A DNA stretch of 64,000 nucleotides from DASQPR01 sp963836775 (GCA_963836775.1 CAWIKR010000002.1:1798001-1862000); one strand, 5' to 3'; positions 42,020 to 51,171 are shown, counted from the stretch's first letter. Made by a program: numbers and translations. The notes: generated by a model from the sequence alone, not told the origin.

Positions 42020-42970
42020 CGCTCGCAGCTGGTTGCGCGTGCGGTCATCGATCAGCGCACCGCGGAGTCCGGCTTCGAACGCCGCGTCCGAGGTGACCCC
42101 CAGCTTCGCAGCGGCGGCATAGTCCTGACCGAGATCGGTGTTGAACATCGCCGGATCGTCGGTGTTGATCGAGCATTGCGCGCCGGCCGCGATGAGCTGC
42201 GGCAACGGATGCTCGCCAAGGCTCTTGACCACGCCGGTCCGGAGGTTCGAGATCGGCGCGACATCCAGGACGATCTGCCGCTCGACGATCTCGGCCAGCA
42301 GGTCCGGGTCGTCGACCGCGCGGATGCCGTGCCGGATCCGGTGAGCACCCAGATCGAGAGCCTCGCGAATCGATTCGGGTCCGGCGGCCTCACCCGCGTG
42401 CGGCACGAACGCCAGACCACCGTCGTGGGCAATCTCGATTGCTTTGCGGTACGGCGACAGCGGGTACCCCGGCTCGTAGCCCCCGATTCCGATCCCGACG
42501 ATGCCACGATCCCGATAGCGCACCGACACCTCGGCGCACTCGATCGCCAGCTCGATCGGGCAGCCGTTGCGATAAATGTCGGGAGTGAACTGCATGCGCA
42601 CGCCGTGCCGCTCGAACGCCTCGACCGCACCCTCGGTGTAGCCGGTGTAGATCTCGTCCCAGTCCAGGCCAAGCAGCACCCGTTCGGGCGGCGAGAAGAT
42701 GCCCTCGACATAGACCGCGCCGAAGCTGGCCGCCTCAGCGGCGTAGTCCACCACCACCTGCCGAAAGTCGTCAGCCGTCCGCAGGCAATTGGTGGTCAGC
42801 TTCCACACCTCGATGAAGTGCCGGAAGTCCGTGAACCGGTAGAGCTCGGTCAGACCCTCGACAGTGTCCGCGGGCAACTCCGCCCCATTGCGCCGCGCGA
42901 TGTCGAGCAGCGTTGCCGGGCGGATCGCGCCCTCGAGGTGGACATGGAGTTCAATCTTGCGGTCGGTCAC
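42005..42970 (-). CDS. add: Adenosine deaminase
   Basis: 321 aa. Amidohydrolase fold with zinc ligands in ELHVHLEGA, GLAFVPHAGEAAGPESI (catalytic Glu after His-Ala-Gly), HRIRHGIRA and CSINTDDPAMF. It hydrolyses adenosine or deoxyadenosine to inosine for purine salvage; some members of this branch act on modified adenines or aminofutalosine. ATG 42970. Confidence 0.94.
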   Translation of the reverse strand: MTDRKIELHVHLEGAIRPATLLDIARRNGAELPADTVEGLTELYRFTDFRHFIEVWKLTTNCLRTADDFRQVVVDYAAEAASFGAVYVEGIFSPPERVLLGLDWDEIYTGYTEGAVEAFERHGVRMQFTPDIYRNGCPIELAIECAEVSVRYRDRGIVGIGIGGYEPGYPLSPYRKAIEIAHDGGLAFVPHAGEAAGPESIREALDLGAHRIRHGIRAVDDPDLLAEIVERQIVLDVAPISNLRTGVVKSLGEHPLPQLIAAGAQCSINTDDPAMFNTDLGQDYAAAAKLGVTSDAAFEAGLRGALIDDRTRNQLRALAAD

Positions 42971-43136
42971 CAGCCGAGCCTAGACGCCGGGCCGGCGACC
43001 CGGCTCTGCCCAGCCCAACTCGACCACCCACCCCAGCCCGGCTCGTCCATCCACCTGGCTTGACCCAACCCAACCCGGAAGCGGCCCGGCCCGCCACCGC
43101 ACAAACGACCGGTCGCGAGATCGAACGCCACAATGG

Positions 43137-43364
43137 TCAGCGGCGCTGCTGGCCGCCGGCAGCCTGTTGCTCGTAGAGCAACTCCAGAATGGACCGGGCC
43201 GCCTCGAACCAGCGATCCAGCCAGCCCGGCGCCGGGCCGGTGCCCCGGGCCGGCAACTCCAGCAGCAGCCCACGCAGCAGCGGATGGTCGGCGAGCGATC
43301 CCGATGACGAGTCGTCCAGCCAGCCGTGCGGCGGGAACTCCGGCTCGCTCAAAGATTCCGCCAT
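43137..43364 (-). CDS. Small acidic hypothetical protein
   Basis: 75 aa, ATG preceded by AGGGAA. Starts MAESLSEPEFPPHGWLDDS and ends with a predicted helix WLDRWFEAARSILELLYEQQ. No family recognised and no membrane segment. Confidence rests on the start context and a plausible composition only. Confidence 0.5.
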   Translation of the reverse strand: MAESLSEPEFPPHGWLDDSSSGSLADHPLLRGLLLELPARGTGPAPGWLDRWFEAARSILELLYEQQAAGGQQRR

Positions 43365-43677
43365 CGGCGGTTCCCTGCCAGCGGCATGTCTTCTGGTACA
43401 ACGAGCCGTGCCGGGGACAGCGACGCCGAAGCACCGAGATCAGCACGCGGTGCGGAGTGCGTCGAGATGCCGCCCGCCGAGACTTGGGGCGCAGGGTCGA
43501 CGAAGTCATTGCCGCGTATGCGAAGCGCCCGACCCGCCGGCGTAGTTCCGGTTCGACCTCGGATACTCGCCGAGCGCCGAGAACTACGCGCATTGGCTGG
43601 GTCGGGCGCGTGCGGCTATCGCTTTCCGCCGGCAACACGGGGTGGAGCACCCCGTGGAGTCGACCGGCCGCAGCTGA
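43365..43677. other. Intergenic region with possible decayed coding sequence
   Basis: No intact gene. Two plus-strand stretches look protein-like but lie in different frames: one encoding DLGRRVDEVIAAYAKRP (near 43485-43540), then after a TAG one encoding LGYSPSAENYAHWLGRARAA (near 43560-43620). This is what a frameshifted remnant would look like; it is unproven. Confidence 0.35.
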
Positions 43678-43902
43678 TTACCGGTCGAACTCGCCACCCC
43701 GGACGCCGCCGAGGAAGGCATCCCACTCGGCCTGGGTGTAGACGAGAGCTGGACCACCGGGGTCCTTGGAGTCGCGGACCGCGATGGCGTCCCCGACGAA
43801 AGCGACCTCGACGCAGTTGTCGCAGCTGCCGCTCAGAGAACTCTTGCGCCACTGCGCCGAGTCCAGATCGACGGTCAGCCCTTTGGCCTCGATCACGTTC
43901 AC
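43678..43902 (-). CDS. DUF397 protein
   Basis: 74 aa, GTG start. DUF397 hallmarks: AQWRKSSLSGSCDNCVEVAF, AIAVRDSKDPGGPALVYTQAEWDAFLGGVRGGEF. It is coupled to the XRE gene upstream by a 1-bp overlap (TAGTG). Such pairs (WhiJ-type) control development and antibiotic production in streptomycetes; the DUF397 protein is thought to act as antagonist or partner of the DNA-binding protein. Confidence 0.93.
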   Translation of the reverse strand: MNVIEAKGLTVDLDSAQWRKSSLSGSCDNCVEVAFVGDAIAVRDSKDPGGPALVYTQAEWDAFLGGVRGGEFDR

Positions 43903-44750
43903 TACTTCAGCTCCTTTGCCCGTGCGACGATGCGCTCGACGGATTGCACAGGTGGCAGCGCGCTCGTCTGTAGGTGATCGAATATGAACCGATACCGAGC
44001 TATTTCATGATCCTTTTCTAGAAACAGCCCGCCGGCGGCGTTCTCCGCGAAGACGACGTCCGGATCGCTTGGGTCCTCATACTCGAGGATCGCGAACGTA
44101 CCGTCGATACCCGCATGGGCTCCTGCGTCAAACGGCAGCATCTGCAGGGTGACGTGTGGGCGTTCGGCCATCACCGCGAGGTGATCCAGTTGCTCAGCCA
44201 TGACTGAGGGGCTTCCGACGACACGATGGAATATCGCTTCATCGAGGACCACGTAGAAGTTGAGCGGATCATCCGAGTCGATTAACGACTGACGCCGTCG
44301 GCGGACTTGCATCCGTTGTTCAAGTTCTTCGTCGGTGATGTCCGGCCGAGCCGCCCGGATCACCGTGCGGGTGTATTCCGGGATCTGGAGCAGGCCGGGA
44401 ACCACCTGGGCTTCGTACGCCTTGATCGACGACGCGGCCGCCTCCAGCCCCACATAAGCGCCGGTCAGGACCGAGCCGTAGGCGTGCCACCAGCCCTTCT
44501 GCCGGGCTTCGCGGGCTACCTGAACCAGATCCTCAGCGGTCGGGTCATCGACGCCGTAAATGGCCAGCAGATCGCGGACGTCGCGCGGGGATGCTCCAAT
44601 GTGGCCGGTTTCGATCCGCGAGATCTTCGATGACGAGCATTCCAGGTGCTCTGCGGCGTATTCGATGGTGACCTTGGCATTTTCGCGAAAGCGCCGTAAC
44701 TCGAGACCTAGCCGTCTTCGTTGAACAGTGGGGCTGCCGCGACTGGCCAC
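43902..44750 (-). CDS. XRE-family regulator with DUF5753 (WhiJ-like)
   Basis: 282 aa. N-terminal helix-turn-helix (LGLELRRFRENAKVTIEYAAEHLECSSSKISRIETG) about 13-50, then DUF5753 about 90-275 (YEAQVVPGLLQIPEYTRTVI, FYVVLDEAIFHRVVG, MLPFDAGAHAGIDGTFAILEY, VVFAENAAGGLFLEKD). Operonic with the DUF397 gene. An AT-rich inverted repeat 138 bp upstream may be its binding site. Confidence 0.95.
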   Translation of the reverse strand: MASRGSPTVQRRRLGLELRRFRENAKVTIEYAAEHLECSSSKISRIETGHIGASPRDVRDLLAIYGVDDPTAEDLVQVAREARQKGWWHAYGSVLTGAYVGLEAAASSIKAYEAQVVPGLLQIPEYTRTVIRAARPDITDEELEQRMQVRRRRQSLIDSDDPLNFYVVLDEAIFHRVVGSPSVMAEQLDHLAVMAERPHVTLQMLPFDAGAHAGIDGTFAILEYEDPSDPDVVFAENAAGGLFLEKDHEIARYRFIFDHLQTSALPPVQSVERIVARAKELK

Positions 44751-44887
44751 GAAGCCTCCCTCGGCGGGTAAAACGTCCCTCGCGCCGGGGACAACGAGAT
44801 AAATAGCCCCATGATCTTAGCCGTACGGATGTACTGACGCGTCCCACTAACGGGCGACGCGTAGAGCCTCCAATAATTCGGAATTAA

Positions 44888-44918
44888 CATACCTAATCGT
44901 TTGTAACGGTTAGATATG
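44888..44918. promoter_or_regulatory. AT-rich inverted repeat upstream of the XRE/DUF397 operon
   Basis: CATACCTAATCG (44888-44899) and CGGTTAGATATG (44907-44918) are complementary at 10 of 12 positions across a 7-nt spacer. The surrounding 351-bp gap (44751-45101) is unusually AT-rich here and holds no other feature I can support. It could serve the XRE operon or the plus-strand gene at 45102. Confidence 0.5.
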
Positions 44919-45101
44919 CCAATCCTCAAACTGCAACTTGCATTCTGCACGGCATCGGAGCAAGCTCGCAGATGGCAGCTTTGGTCACCAAACCAGGACA
45001 GCCGCCAGCCTGCAGGGGCCGCCGGTTCGACGCTCACAAGGCTCGAAGCACCAGGCCCTAAGCACGCGAGGTTGCCCCTTTCCCACCGCGAGGGAGTCAG
45101 G

Positions 45102-45389
45102 TTGGTACCCCGGTCCGGCGACGTCATCCGCGTGACTCGCGAAGCGAGCGTCCAATTCGCGTCGCCACTGCTGTTCCGCGTCATTCGCGTTCATGACTGG
45201 TCCACCTACGACGGTTGGGCGTGGCTCGATGGCTACGAGCTCAACCCCGCCGGTGAGGCGATCGACCGCCGATCGATCTTCGTTCAGATCAGCGGTTTGC
45301 GGCGAGCCCAACTAGCTGGCTCGCGATTCGGCACGCCCCGATCGCGGACCCACCTTGGCATGGCGGCCGCCGGAGTCGGCAACCGCTGA
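45102..45389 (+). CDS. Small conserved-looking actinobacterial protein
   Basis: 95 aa from TTG 45102, which has GAGGGAG about 8 nt upstream. Core: GDVIRVTREASVQF, LLFRVIRVHDWSTYDGWAWLDGYEL and RRSIFVQISGL, a pattern I associate with short Micromonosporaceae proteins often found near transcriptional regulators. The frame stays open to an ATG at 44916, but that extra part overlaps the AT-rich palindrome. The C-terminal 30 residues are of lower complexity. Function unknown. Confidence 0.62.
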   Translation: MVPRSGDVIRVTREASVQFASPLLFRVIRVHDWSTYDGWAWLDGYELNPAGEAIDRRSIFVQISGLRRAQLAGSRFGTPRSRTHLGMAAAGVGNR

Positions 45390-45542
45390 TCGGCCGCACC
45401 GCCCGCCACCTGCGGTTTTGTTGAGTCGGCTTCACGGTTCTCGGCGTTGTCGCGCGCCCGCACGCATAGGATCGTAAACACCTACGGCTTTGGTAACACG
45501 CTTGCGTGGCCCGGACCCAGACTTCGGTGTGGGGGCGGTGCC

Positions 45543-45992
45543 ATGGCGTCAATTTTGGTGGGCCGCCTCTGGCTCGCCGTGTTCGGCTGCCTTGCCGGCA
45601 TCCTGCTGGTGCTGGTCGCTGCGCCGGCGCGCGCCGACGATTCGGCAGCGATGTCGGCGTTGGCCCGCGCTGCGCGCGATGCTCCGACACCGAATCCGCC
45701 GCCGGGCCGGACCATCGCCCCAGCCGAATCTCCGCAATCGCCGACGCCCGCGCCGGCTCCCCCGGAGATCGATGTGTTGGGCTCCGTCGTGACCGTGGAT
45801 CAGCCGGTGGTTGATCTTCATCCAGCAGCGGTACGCCATGGCAACGCCCTCCGGCGGCCGGCGGTCCACCATCCGGCCGTGGCTGCCTCGTCACCCCGAT
45901 TCAGTGAGTCTCTGCTGATGTCCGGGCTCGGTGCCTTCGGGATCGCCGCCTTCGGCCTGGTCAGTCTCGGGCTGCGGCGTCGGCTCTGGTAA
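45543..45992 (+). CDS. Secreted/cell-surface hypothetical with C-terminal anchor
   Basis: 149 aa from ATG 45543. Signal peptide (LWLAVFGCLAGILLVLVAAPARA), a Pro/Ala-rich stalk (PTPNPPPGRTIAPAESPQSP), a short middle domain, and a C-terminal membrane segment (LLMSGLGAFGIAAFGLVSLGL) ending in RRRLW. The layout is that of a surface protein with a stop-transfer tail; no LPXTG or LAXTG motif precedes it, so sorting is not expected. No family recognised. Confidence 0.68.
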   Translation: MASILVGRLWLAVFGCLAGILLVLVAAPARADDSAAMSALARAARDAPTPNPPPGRTIAPAESPQSPTPAPAPPEIDVLGSVVTVDQPVVDLHPAAVRHGNALRRPAVHHPAVAASSPRFSESLLMSGLGAFGIAAFGLVSLGLRRRLW

Positions 45993-46081
45993 CCGCAGGC
46001 CGATGGCTCGACGCCGTGGTAGTCGGCGCCGAAAAGGCTCGATGTGGGCTCTGGCGCGTGTGCGTCAAGCGATGATCGCGT

Positions 46082-47203
46082 TCACCTGCCGGGACTGGGT
46101 GAGGGCGACGGAGTCGCCGTGGTGGGGGTTCCAGTCGGCGACGACGCGCTCGGCTGGGCGTAGTACAGCGTGATGCTTCCACCGGGCGCGACCGTCTGGC
46201 CGACATCGGGCGAGGTGCGCACCACAGTGTTCGTCAACGCCGAGTCGTCGGTCTGCGCGACCTCGGTGTAGGCAATCCCGTAGCCGTCCAGGATGCTGGC
46301 CGCGCTGTCGACCGGCAGGCCGATCAGCAGCGACGGCACGACGAACGGCGCGCCCGGCTGAGTCGGCGTTGCGGTGGTCGGCGGTGCGCTCGTCGGTGGC
46401 GTGCTGGGCGGGGTGGACGACGGCACCGCGGACTGCGTGGGCGCGGGCGGCGGGGACGGCTGGTTGTTGTCGTTGTTCAGGTGCGTGATCAGGAAGTACG
46501 CGACGGCGAGCAGGATCAGCAGGCCGATGACTCCGAGCAGGATCGGCAGCCACCAGGCCCGGCCCGGCTCCGGCGGCGACCACTGGGCGGTGGCATCCGG
46601 ATCGCGAGGTGCGGTCCGTGGCACGTTTGCCTTCGCCGTCCACCGCTGTGGATCGTCCGCGGGCGGCATCGTCGACGTGGAGTCCGGCACCTGTGGCCGG
46701 AGGATGGTGGTCGGTGGTTCCGGAGGGCCGATCGGAGTCGGCGGCAACATCGCTGTGGCGTCGCTGTCGACTACTGGCGTGACCTTCGTGGCGCCATCGT
46801 CCACCGCCGGCGTGAGCATCGTCTTGTCGTCGTCATCCTGGCCGCCGTCGCCGTGACTGACCACACGCGTGGCGTCGTCCTCGGCCGGCTTGATGGCCCG
46901 GGTGGCGTCGTCGTCAACCGGCTTGATGGCCCGGGTGGCGTCGTCGTCAACCGGCTTGATGGCCCGGGTGGCGTCGTCGTCAACCGGCTTTATCGCCTGG
47001 GTGGCGTCGTCGTCGATCTCGCTCGGCGACGTGGCGGCGGTCGCGTCCGGATCGCCCTGACCGGCATCGCCGGACCGATCCGGAACCGCACGCCGACCAT
47101 CGTCTTGGTCGTTCACCTCGCCCGCACCAGCGGTCGCCGGGGTTTCGTCCGGCTGCTCACTCGGCTGGTTCCGCGGCTGGTTCCCCGGCTGATCATCCGC
47201 CAC
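46082..47203 (-). CDS. PASTA-domain membrane protein with Thr-rich repeat tail
   Basis: 373 aa. Cytoplasmic residues 1-215 are acidic and repetitive: five 11-residue units place Thr68, Thr79, Thr90, Thr101 and Thr112 in the context D-D-A-T-x-x-[IV], with further DATAM- and DGATKV-like motifs. TM about 218-240, a Ser/Thr/Pro linker, then one PASTA domain (about 292-352, FVVPSLLIGLPVDSAASIL). No kinase domain. It looks like a PASTA receptor whose tail is a substrate or FHA-docking platform for the PknA/PknB system. Confidence 0.88.
   Translation of the reverse strand: MADDQPGNQPRNQPSEQPDETPATAGAGEVNDQDDGRRAVPDRSGDAGQGDPDATAATSPSEIDDDATQAIKPVDDDATRAIKPVDDDATRAIKPVDDDATRAIKPAEDDATRVVSHGDGGQDDDDKTMLTPAVDDGATKVTPVVDSDATAMLPPTPIGPPEPPTTILRPQVPDSTSTMPPADDPQRWTAKANVPRTAPRDPDATAQWSPPEPGRAWWLPILLGVIGLLILLAVAYFLITHLNNDNNQPSPPPAPTQSAVPSSTPPSTPPTSAPPTTATPTQPGAPFVVPSLLIGLPVDSAASILDGYGIAYTEVAQTDDSALTNTVVRTSPDVGQTVAPGGSITLYYAQPSASSPTGTPTTATPSPSPSPGR
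46880..47014 (-). repeat. 33-bp tandem repeats (four to five units)
   Basis: In-frame repeats within the PASTA-protein gene encoding D-D-D-A-T-R-A-I-K-P-V. The inner units are nearly identical at the nucleotide level, pointing to recent expansion; copy number may vary between strains. Confidence 0.9.
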
Positions 47204-47262
47204 GGGTCCATCGAACCATGGCGTTGGGTCGCACTTGCAGGCGACCGGTCAACGCCGCGCCA

Positions 47263-47973
47263 TCACGGGGTCGCACTAGCGCTGGGCTGGCCATCCCCGG
47301 GGGAGTCATCGGTCGGATTTCCCGAGGGCGCTCCGATCGGGCCGGTGCCGCAGTGCACCTGAATCGGATCGTTCCAGTGTGTCTGGGTGTCGGTCGCGGA
47401 TGGATCGGTCCACATCACGTCGCCCTCCTTGCCGTCCGGGTAGGACGGCAGTAGTCCCGCCGCGGCCAGATCCTTGCCGCCCTGCGCGCACCGCTCGCCG
47501 GTGACGTCCGGGACCGACAGCAGCGGGGCCGGGCCGGTCACATAGATCTTCACGGTCGTGCCGCGCTTGACCACTGTCCCGGCCGCCGGAACGGTGTGAT
47601 CGACAGTCGCGCCGCTGCCGCTGTCGTTGAAGTAGAGCGCCACTCCGAGACCCTGGTCGCGAAGCTTGTCCCGGGCGTCGGAGAAGGTCACTCCGGCAGC
47701 GTTGAAATCCGGAATCGTGGTGCCGGTCGCGGTCTGTGACGGCGGCGTGGACGGCACCATCGACGGTGACGACGGCACGGTCGTCGGCGTCGCTCCGGTC
47801 GACGATGAAGCCACCGTCCGCGGTGTCGGTGAGTCGGTCATCCACCACCCGATCGCCGCGCCGATCGCCGCCAATGCGACAAAGCCGGCAACGAACGCGA
47901 AGACTTGGCCGACCGACACCGGCGGCTTGCCTGATGACGAGGCGGCGGACGAAGGGGATCCGGAGGCGCTCAC
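47263..47973 (-). CDS. PASTA-domain membrane protein, second
   Basis: About 236 aa from GTG 47973; the frame opens to an ATG at 48108 and neither start has a strong ribosome-binding site. One TM (VGQVFAFVAGFVALAAIGAAIGWWM), a Thr/Ser/Pro linker, then a PASTA domain (TTIPDFNAAGVTFSDARDKLRDQGLGVALYF) and a second related region (LSVPDVTGERCAQGGKDLAAAGL) with two Cys. It lies 59 bp downstream of no other gene and just left of a divergent membrane-protein gene. Probably binds peptidoglycan fragments. Confidence 0.8.
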   Translation of the reverse strand: MSASGSPSSAASSSGKPPVSVGQVFAFVAGFVALAAIGAAIGWWMTDSPTPRTVASSSTGATPTTVPSSPSMVPSTPPSQTATGTTIPDFNAAGVTFSDARDKLRDQGLGVALYFNDSGSGATVDHTVPAAGTVVKRGTTVKIYVTGPAPLLSVPDVTGERCAQGGKDLAAAGLLPSYPDGKEGDVMWTDPSATDTQTHWNDPIQVHCGTGPIGAPSGNPTDDSPGDGQPSASATP

Positions 47974-48147
47974 CTGAGACAGTGTGCCGCATCGGGGCGA
48001 CCTTTCCCCACCGGCGGCCACCGGCGAAGCCGGTGCCGGAGTCACCCGGACATCGCCCGCGGTCGCTTTGACACCGCTCCGTAATGACACGACAACCGCC
48101 AGTTTCATCGGTCGCCAGGATCGGCGCTTGCCGCTACGCTGCCCGAC

Positions 48148-49392
48148 ATGGCCAAGCAGGGCTGGTTGAGTTCGGTAGCGCTCGCAATCGGTGCGAGCGC
48201 CGGTTGTGCTGCCGCGCAGTTCGGTCTCGGTTATGGCTTCGGCGTCATCGAATGGGCGCCGGCCGCCGGACAGACCATCACGTCGGACAAGGTCTGGTTG
48301 GTCAGCCTCGCATGGACGCTGTGGATCGCGGCGTCGTCGACAGTCATCGGAGCCGTCGCCGCCGACCGCCGCAGCCTCGGCGATATCGGTGCGGCGCCGC
48401 CTCGGGCCGGCACTGATCCGACCGTCATGGCCACGGCGATCTGGCGGGCGCTGCTAGCGGTCTCGGCCGCCGTCGGGGCATTGCTCTCGGTCGGGCTGGT
48501 TCTCGCGCCGGCTCAGCTGGCTGGTCGGACCGACACCAACGCACCTGAGCTGATCGCTTCCGGTTACGGCATCGTCGGAGTCATCGCGGGGATCGTCATT
48601 GCGGTGCTCGCTCTCGCCGCTCGCGCCGCGGCGGTCAACGTCATCGCCACCACGGCCTGGATCTGGATCCTGGCCGCCGCCTCGTTGATCTATGACGCCG
48701 CCAACGGGCGCACCCACGGGAGCACCTCGATCGAGGTCTGGCCGTTCGGCAGCGAGCGCTACTTCCGCGACACCTGGTCCTGGTCCGGCCTGTTCGTCAT
48801 GCTGACCAGCGCCGCCGTCATCGGAGTGCTGGCCGCCATCGTCGGGGTGCGCCGGGGCGACCGGAAGGTCGGCGTTGCCGTCTCGGGCGGTGCCGGGCCG
48901 GCTCTCGTCATGGCGGCCTACCTGCTCACCATCCCGACCCTGGCCGGAGTGGCGGACCCACAACGGTCGGCGTCGATCCTGGCGCCGATCGCTCTGATCG
49001 CCGGTGCGGCCGGCTCCATCCTTGTGGTCGCCGCGGTCAGCAGCCGGGAGGCGAGCCGGCGCGACCGGATGCTTCGCGACTTGCGGCCGGTAGGCCCGGG
49101 CGACTCGGCCAAGGGCGTGGCGACGGCCGGCGGCAGCACCGGGTCGGAGAAGGCCCCGCCACCGAAGGTGCCGGCACCCAGACCGCAGCCGGCTCCGGCC
49201 AGCGCCGGTCGGGCGGCCGCGCCCGCCAAGGCCAGCGCCCCGGCACCGTCGAGTCCGCAGTCGAATCCGGCGTCCCCGGCGAAGCCCGACGAGACCACGA
49301 CCAAGCTGCCGGCTCAGGGTGGTTCGAATCCTTCGGGCGCGAGTGGCAACCCGAATCGGAACGGACCGAACGACAAGCGGCGGCGACGCTAG
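48148..49392 (+). CDS. Multi-pass membrane protein with Pro/Ala/Lys tail
   Basis: 414 aa, ATG. About nine hydrophobic segments between residues 5 and 305, beginning SSVALAIGASAGCAAAQFGLGYGFG. A roughly 100-residue cytoplasmic tail rich in Pro, Ala, Lys and Ser ends NGPNDKRRRR. I do not recognise a family. The basic disordered tail suggests interaction with membrane lipids or acidic partners. Its stop overlaps the convergent gene by 4 bp. Confidence 0.8.
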   Translation: MAKQGWLSSVALAIGASAGCAAAQFGLGYGFGVIEWAPAAGQTITSDKVWLVSLAWTLWIAASSTVIGAVAADRRSLGDIGAAPPRAGTDPTVMATAIWRALLAVSAAVGALLSVGLVLAPAQLAGRTDTNAPELIASGYGIVGVIAGIVIAVLALAARAAAVNVIATTAWIWILAAASLIYDAANGRTHGSTSIEVWPFGSERYFRDTWSWSGLFVMLTSAAVIGVLAAIVGVRRGDRKVGVAVSGGAGPALVMAAYLLTIPTLAGVADPQRSASILAPIALIAGAAGSILVVAAVSSREASRRDRMLRDLRPVGPGDSAKGVATAGGSTGSEKAPPPKVPAPRPQPAPASAGRAAAPAKASAPAPSSPQSNPASPAKPDETTTKLPAQGGSNPSGASGNPNRNGPNDKRRRR

Positions 49393-50864
49393 TCGGTGGT
49401 CCAGTTGTGCACGGGTTCGTTGCTCTGCCACCGGTAGGCGTACCGCCGGAGCATTTCGCGTAGCGCCGCGGGCCGGGACCGGCCCGCGGCCTCGAGCGCC
49501 CCGACCGTCTCGACCTGCCAGGTGGCGCCGTTGCGGCCGCGTCGACATCGGGCTTCGATAATCCCGAGCAGCCGGTCCCGCACGTCGGGAGCCACATCGA
49601 GCTTGTCCAGGCCGGCGTATGCCTTCGGCAACAGATGGTTGAGCACCAGCTGGCGCGCGTCGATCTCGCCCATCCGGGGCCAGAACAGCCGGGCATCGAT
49701 GCCGTCTCGAGCGCCCAAGTAGAAGTTGGTCTCGGCTTGGCTGAAGGTGAGCGATGTCCAGATCGGCCGGTCGCCGTCGACCAGGTCGCGGACCAGGCCC
49801 AGATAGAACGCGCCGTTGGCCAGCAAGTCGACGACGGTCGGACCGGCCGGCAACACTCGATTTTCCACCCGCAGGTGCGGGCGATTGTCCATCACGTCAT
49901 AGACCGGTCGATTCCACCGATAGACCGTGCCGTTGTGCAGGCGCAGCTCGGCAAGAGTCGGAGACTTGCCGGCGGCCAGCGCCTCGACCGGGTCTTCGTC
50001 GTCACAGATCGGTAGGAGCGCCGGGAAATACCGGACGTTCTCCTCGAACAGATCGAAGATCGACGTGATCCAGCGTTCGCCGAACCATACCCGCGGCCGG
50101 ACGCCCTGATTCTTCATCTCGTCCGGCCGAGTGTCGGTGCTCTGCTCGAAGAGGGCGATCCGCGTCTCGGCCCACAGATGGCGCCCGTAGAGGAACGGGG
50201 AGTTGGCGCCGACGGCGAGCTGGACGCCGGCGATTGCCTGGGCGGCGTTCCAGTAGTTGGCGAAGGCATCCGGTGAGACCTGCAGGTGGAATTGGACGCT
50301 GGTGCAGGCCGACTCGGGCGCGATCGAATCGGCGGCGGAGTGAAGCCGCTCGGCGCCCCGGATGTCGATCGGCATGTCTCCGCCACGGGCCTCCATCATC
50401 TGCTCGTTCAGCTGCAGATAGCGCTGGTCGGGCGTGACATTGGCGAGAACCGTGTGGCGCGGTGTCAGAGTCGGCACAATGCCGATCGGAACCAGATTCG
50501 CATCGGCTTTGCGGGCGCACTCATCCGCCTGCCGGAGCGTGTTGCGAAGGTCTTCCTCGTAGTCGGTGAAGCCGTGGTCGGACACCAGCCGGGGCCGCGC
50601 GTTGAATTCGATGTTGAACTTGCCGAGCTCGGTCTGCACCAGCGGATTCGCCAGGTCGGCAAGAACCCGTTCGTTGATCATCGCCGGTTCGGCGGACTGG
50701 TCGACGAGATTGAGCTCGAGCTCCAGCCCGGTCATCGGCCGGTCGACCTCAAACCGGAAGTCTTTGAGCATCAGGGCGAAGACGTCGAGGCAACGCCTGA
50801 CCTTCCGGCGATACCGCGTCCGGTCATCGCGCGTGAATGCCCCAGTCGCTATGTTTTGACCCAT
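49389..50864 (-). CDS. Glutamate-cysteine ligase family protein (GCS2-like)
   Basis: 491 aa from ATG 50864 with GGAG upstream. ATP-grasp-like glutamate-cysteine ligase fold: GLELELNLVDQSAEPAMIN (metal-binding Glu), FNIEFNARP, ESACTSVQFHLQVSPDAFANYWNAAQAI, NSPFLYGRHLWAETRIALFEQ and LRVENRVLPAGPTVVDLLANG. The family joins glutamate to cysteine or another amine. Mycothiol producers usually lack glutathione synthesis, so a role in ergothioneine-type or other gamma-glutamyl compounds is possible. Confidence 0.88.
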   Translation of the reverse strand: MGQNIATGAFTRDDRTRYRRKVRRCLDVFALMLKDFRFEVDRPMTGLELELNLVDQSAEPAMINERVLADLANPLVQTELGKFNIEFNARPRLVSDHGFTDYEEDLRNTLRQADECARKADANLVPIGIVPTLTPRHTVLANVTPDQRYLQLNEQMMEARGGDMPIDIRGAERLHSAADSIAPESACTSVQFHLQVSPDAFANYWNAAQAIAGVQLAVGANSPFLYGRHLWAETRIALFEQSTDTRPDEMKNQGVRPRVWFGERWITSIFDLFEENVRYFPALLPICDDEDPVEALAAGKSPTLAELRLHNGTVYRWNRPVYDVMDNRPHLRVENRVLPAGPTVVDLLANGAFYLGLVRDLVDGDRPIWTSLTFSQAETNFYLGARDGIDARLFWPRMGEIDARQLVLNHLLPKAYAGLDKLDVAPDVRDRLLGIIEARCRRGRNGATWQVETVGALEAAGRSRPAALREMLRRYAYRWQSNEPVHNWTTD

Positions 50865-51139
50865 CCGCCCCACTCCAGGGTCGCCAAACTTTGGTGCCTA
50901 ACGTTACGAGCGTCCTACTCCGGCATGCCAGGGACGAATCGGACTCATATCAGCTCTGAGTGATCGTTCAATTGCACGCTGACGCCAATTCTCCGCAATA
51001 CGACAACTACTCGCAATTGGGGGGTCAGCTCATCGTTACATAGCGATTAATCAATGTCTTATCGAGGTGTCGGACCCACAGCGGCAATACCGGGCGTGCT
51101 GCAGTCCCGAGACGCCGACCGCCGGCGGCCGCAGACGCC
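50865..51139. other. AT-rich leader region of the GCS-like gene
   Basis: No gene. It contains CAATTG and GCAATTGG repeats at 50970-51019 and ATCGTTACATAGCGAT near 51033, all AT-rich for this genome. Possible promoter and operator sites of the ligase gene. Confidence 0.4.
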
Positions 51140-51171
51140 AAAGGCACGCACCGAAACCGGTGCGTGCCTTT
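51140..51171. terminator. Perfect 14-bp stem-loop after yceI
   Basis: AAAGGCACGCACCG (51140-51153) pairs with 51158-51171, giving A and T runs on both sides; it ends the minus-strand YceI transcript. Confidence 0.9.

Noticed and set aside
46880..47014. CRISPR array
   Set aside because: The 33-bp repeats are contiguous, in frame and without spacers; they are coding tandem repeats. No CRISPR array or cas gene is seen anywhere in the window.
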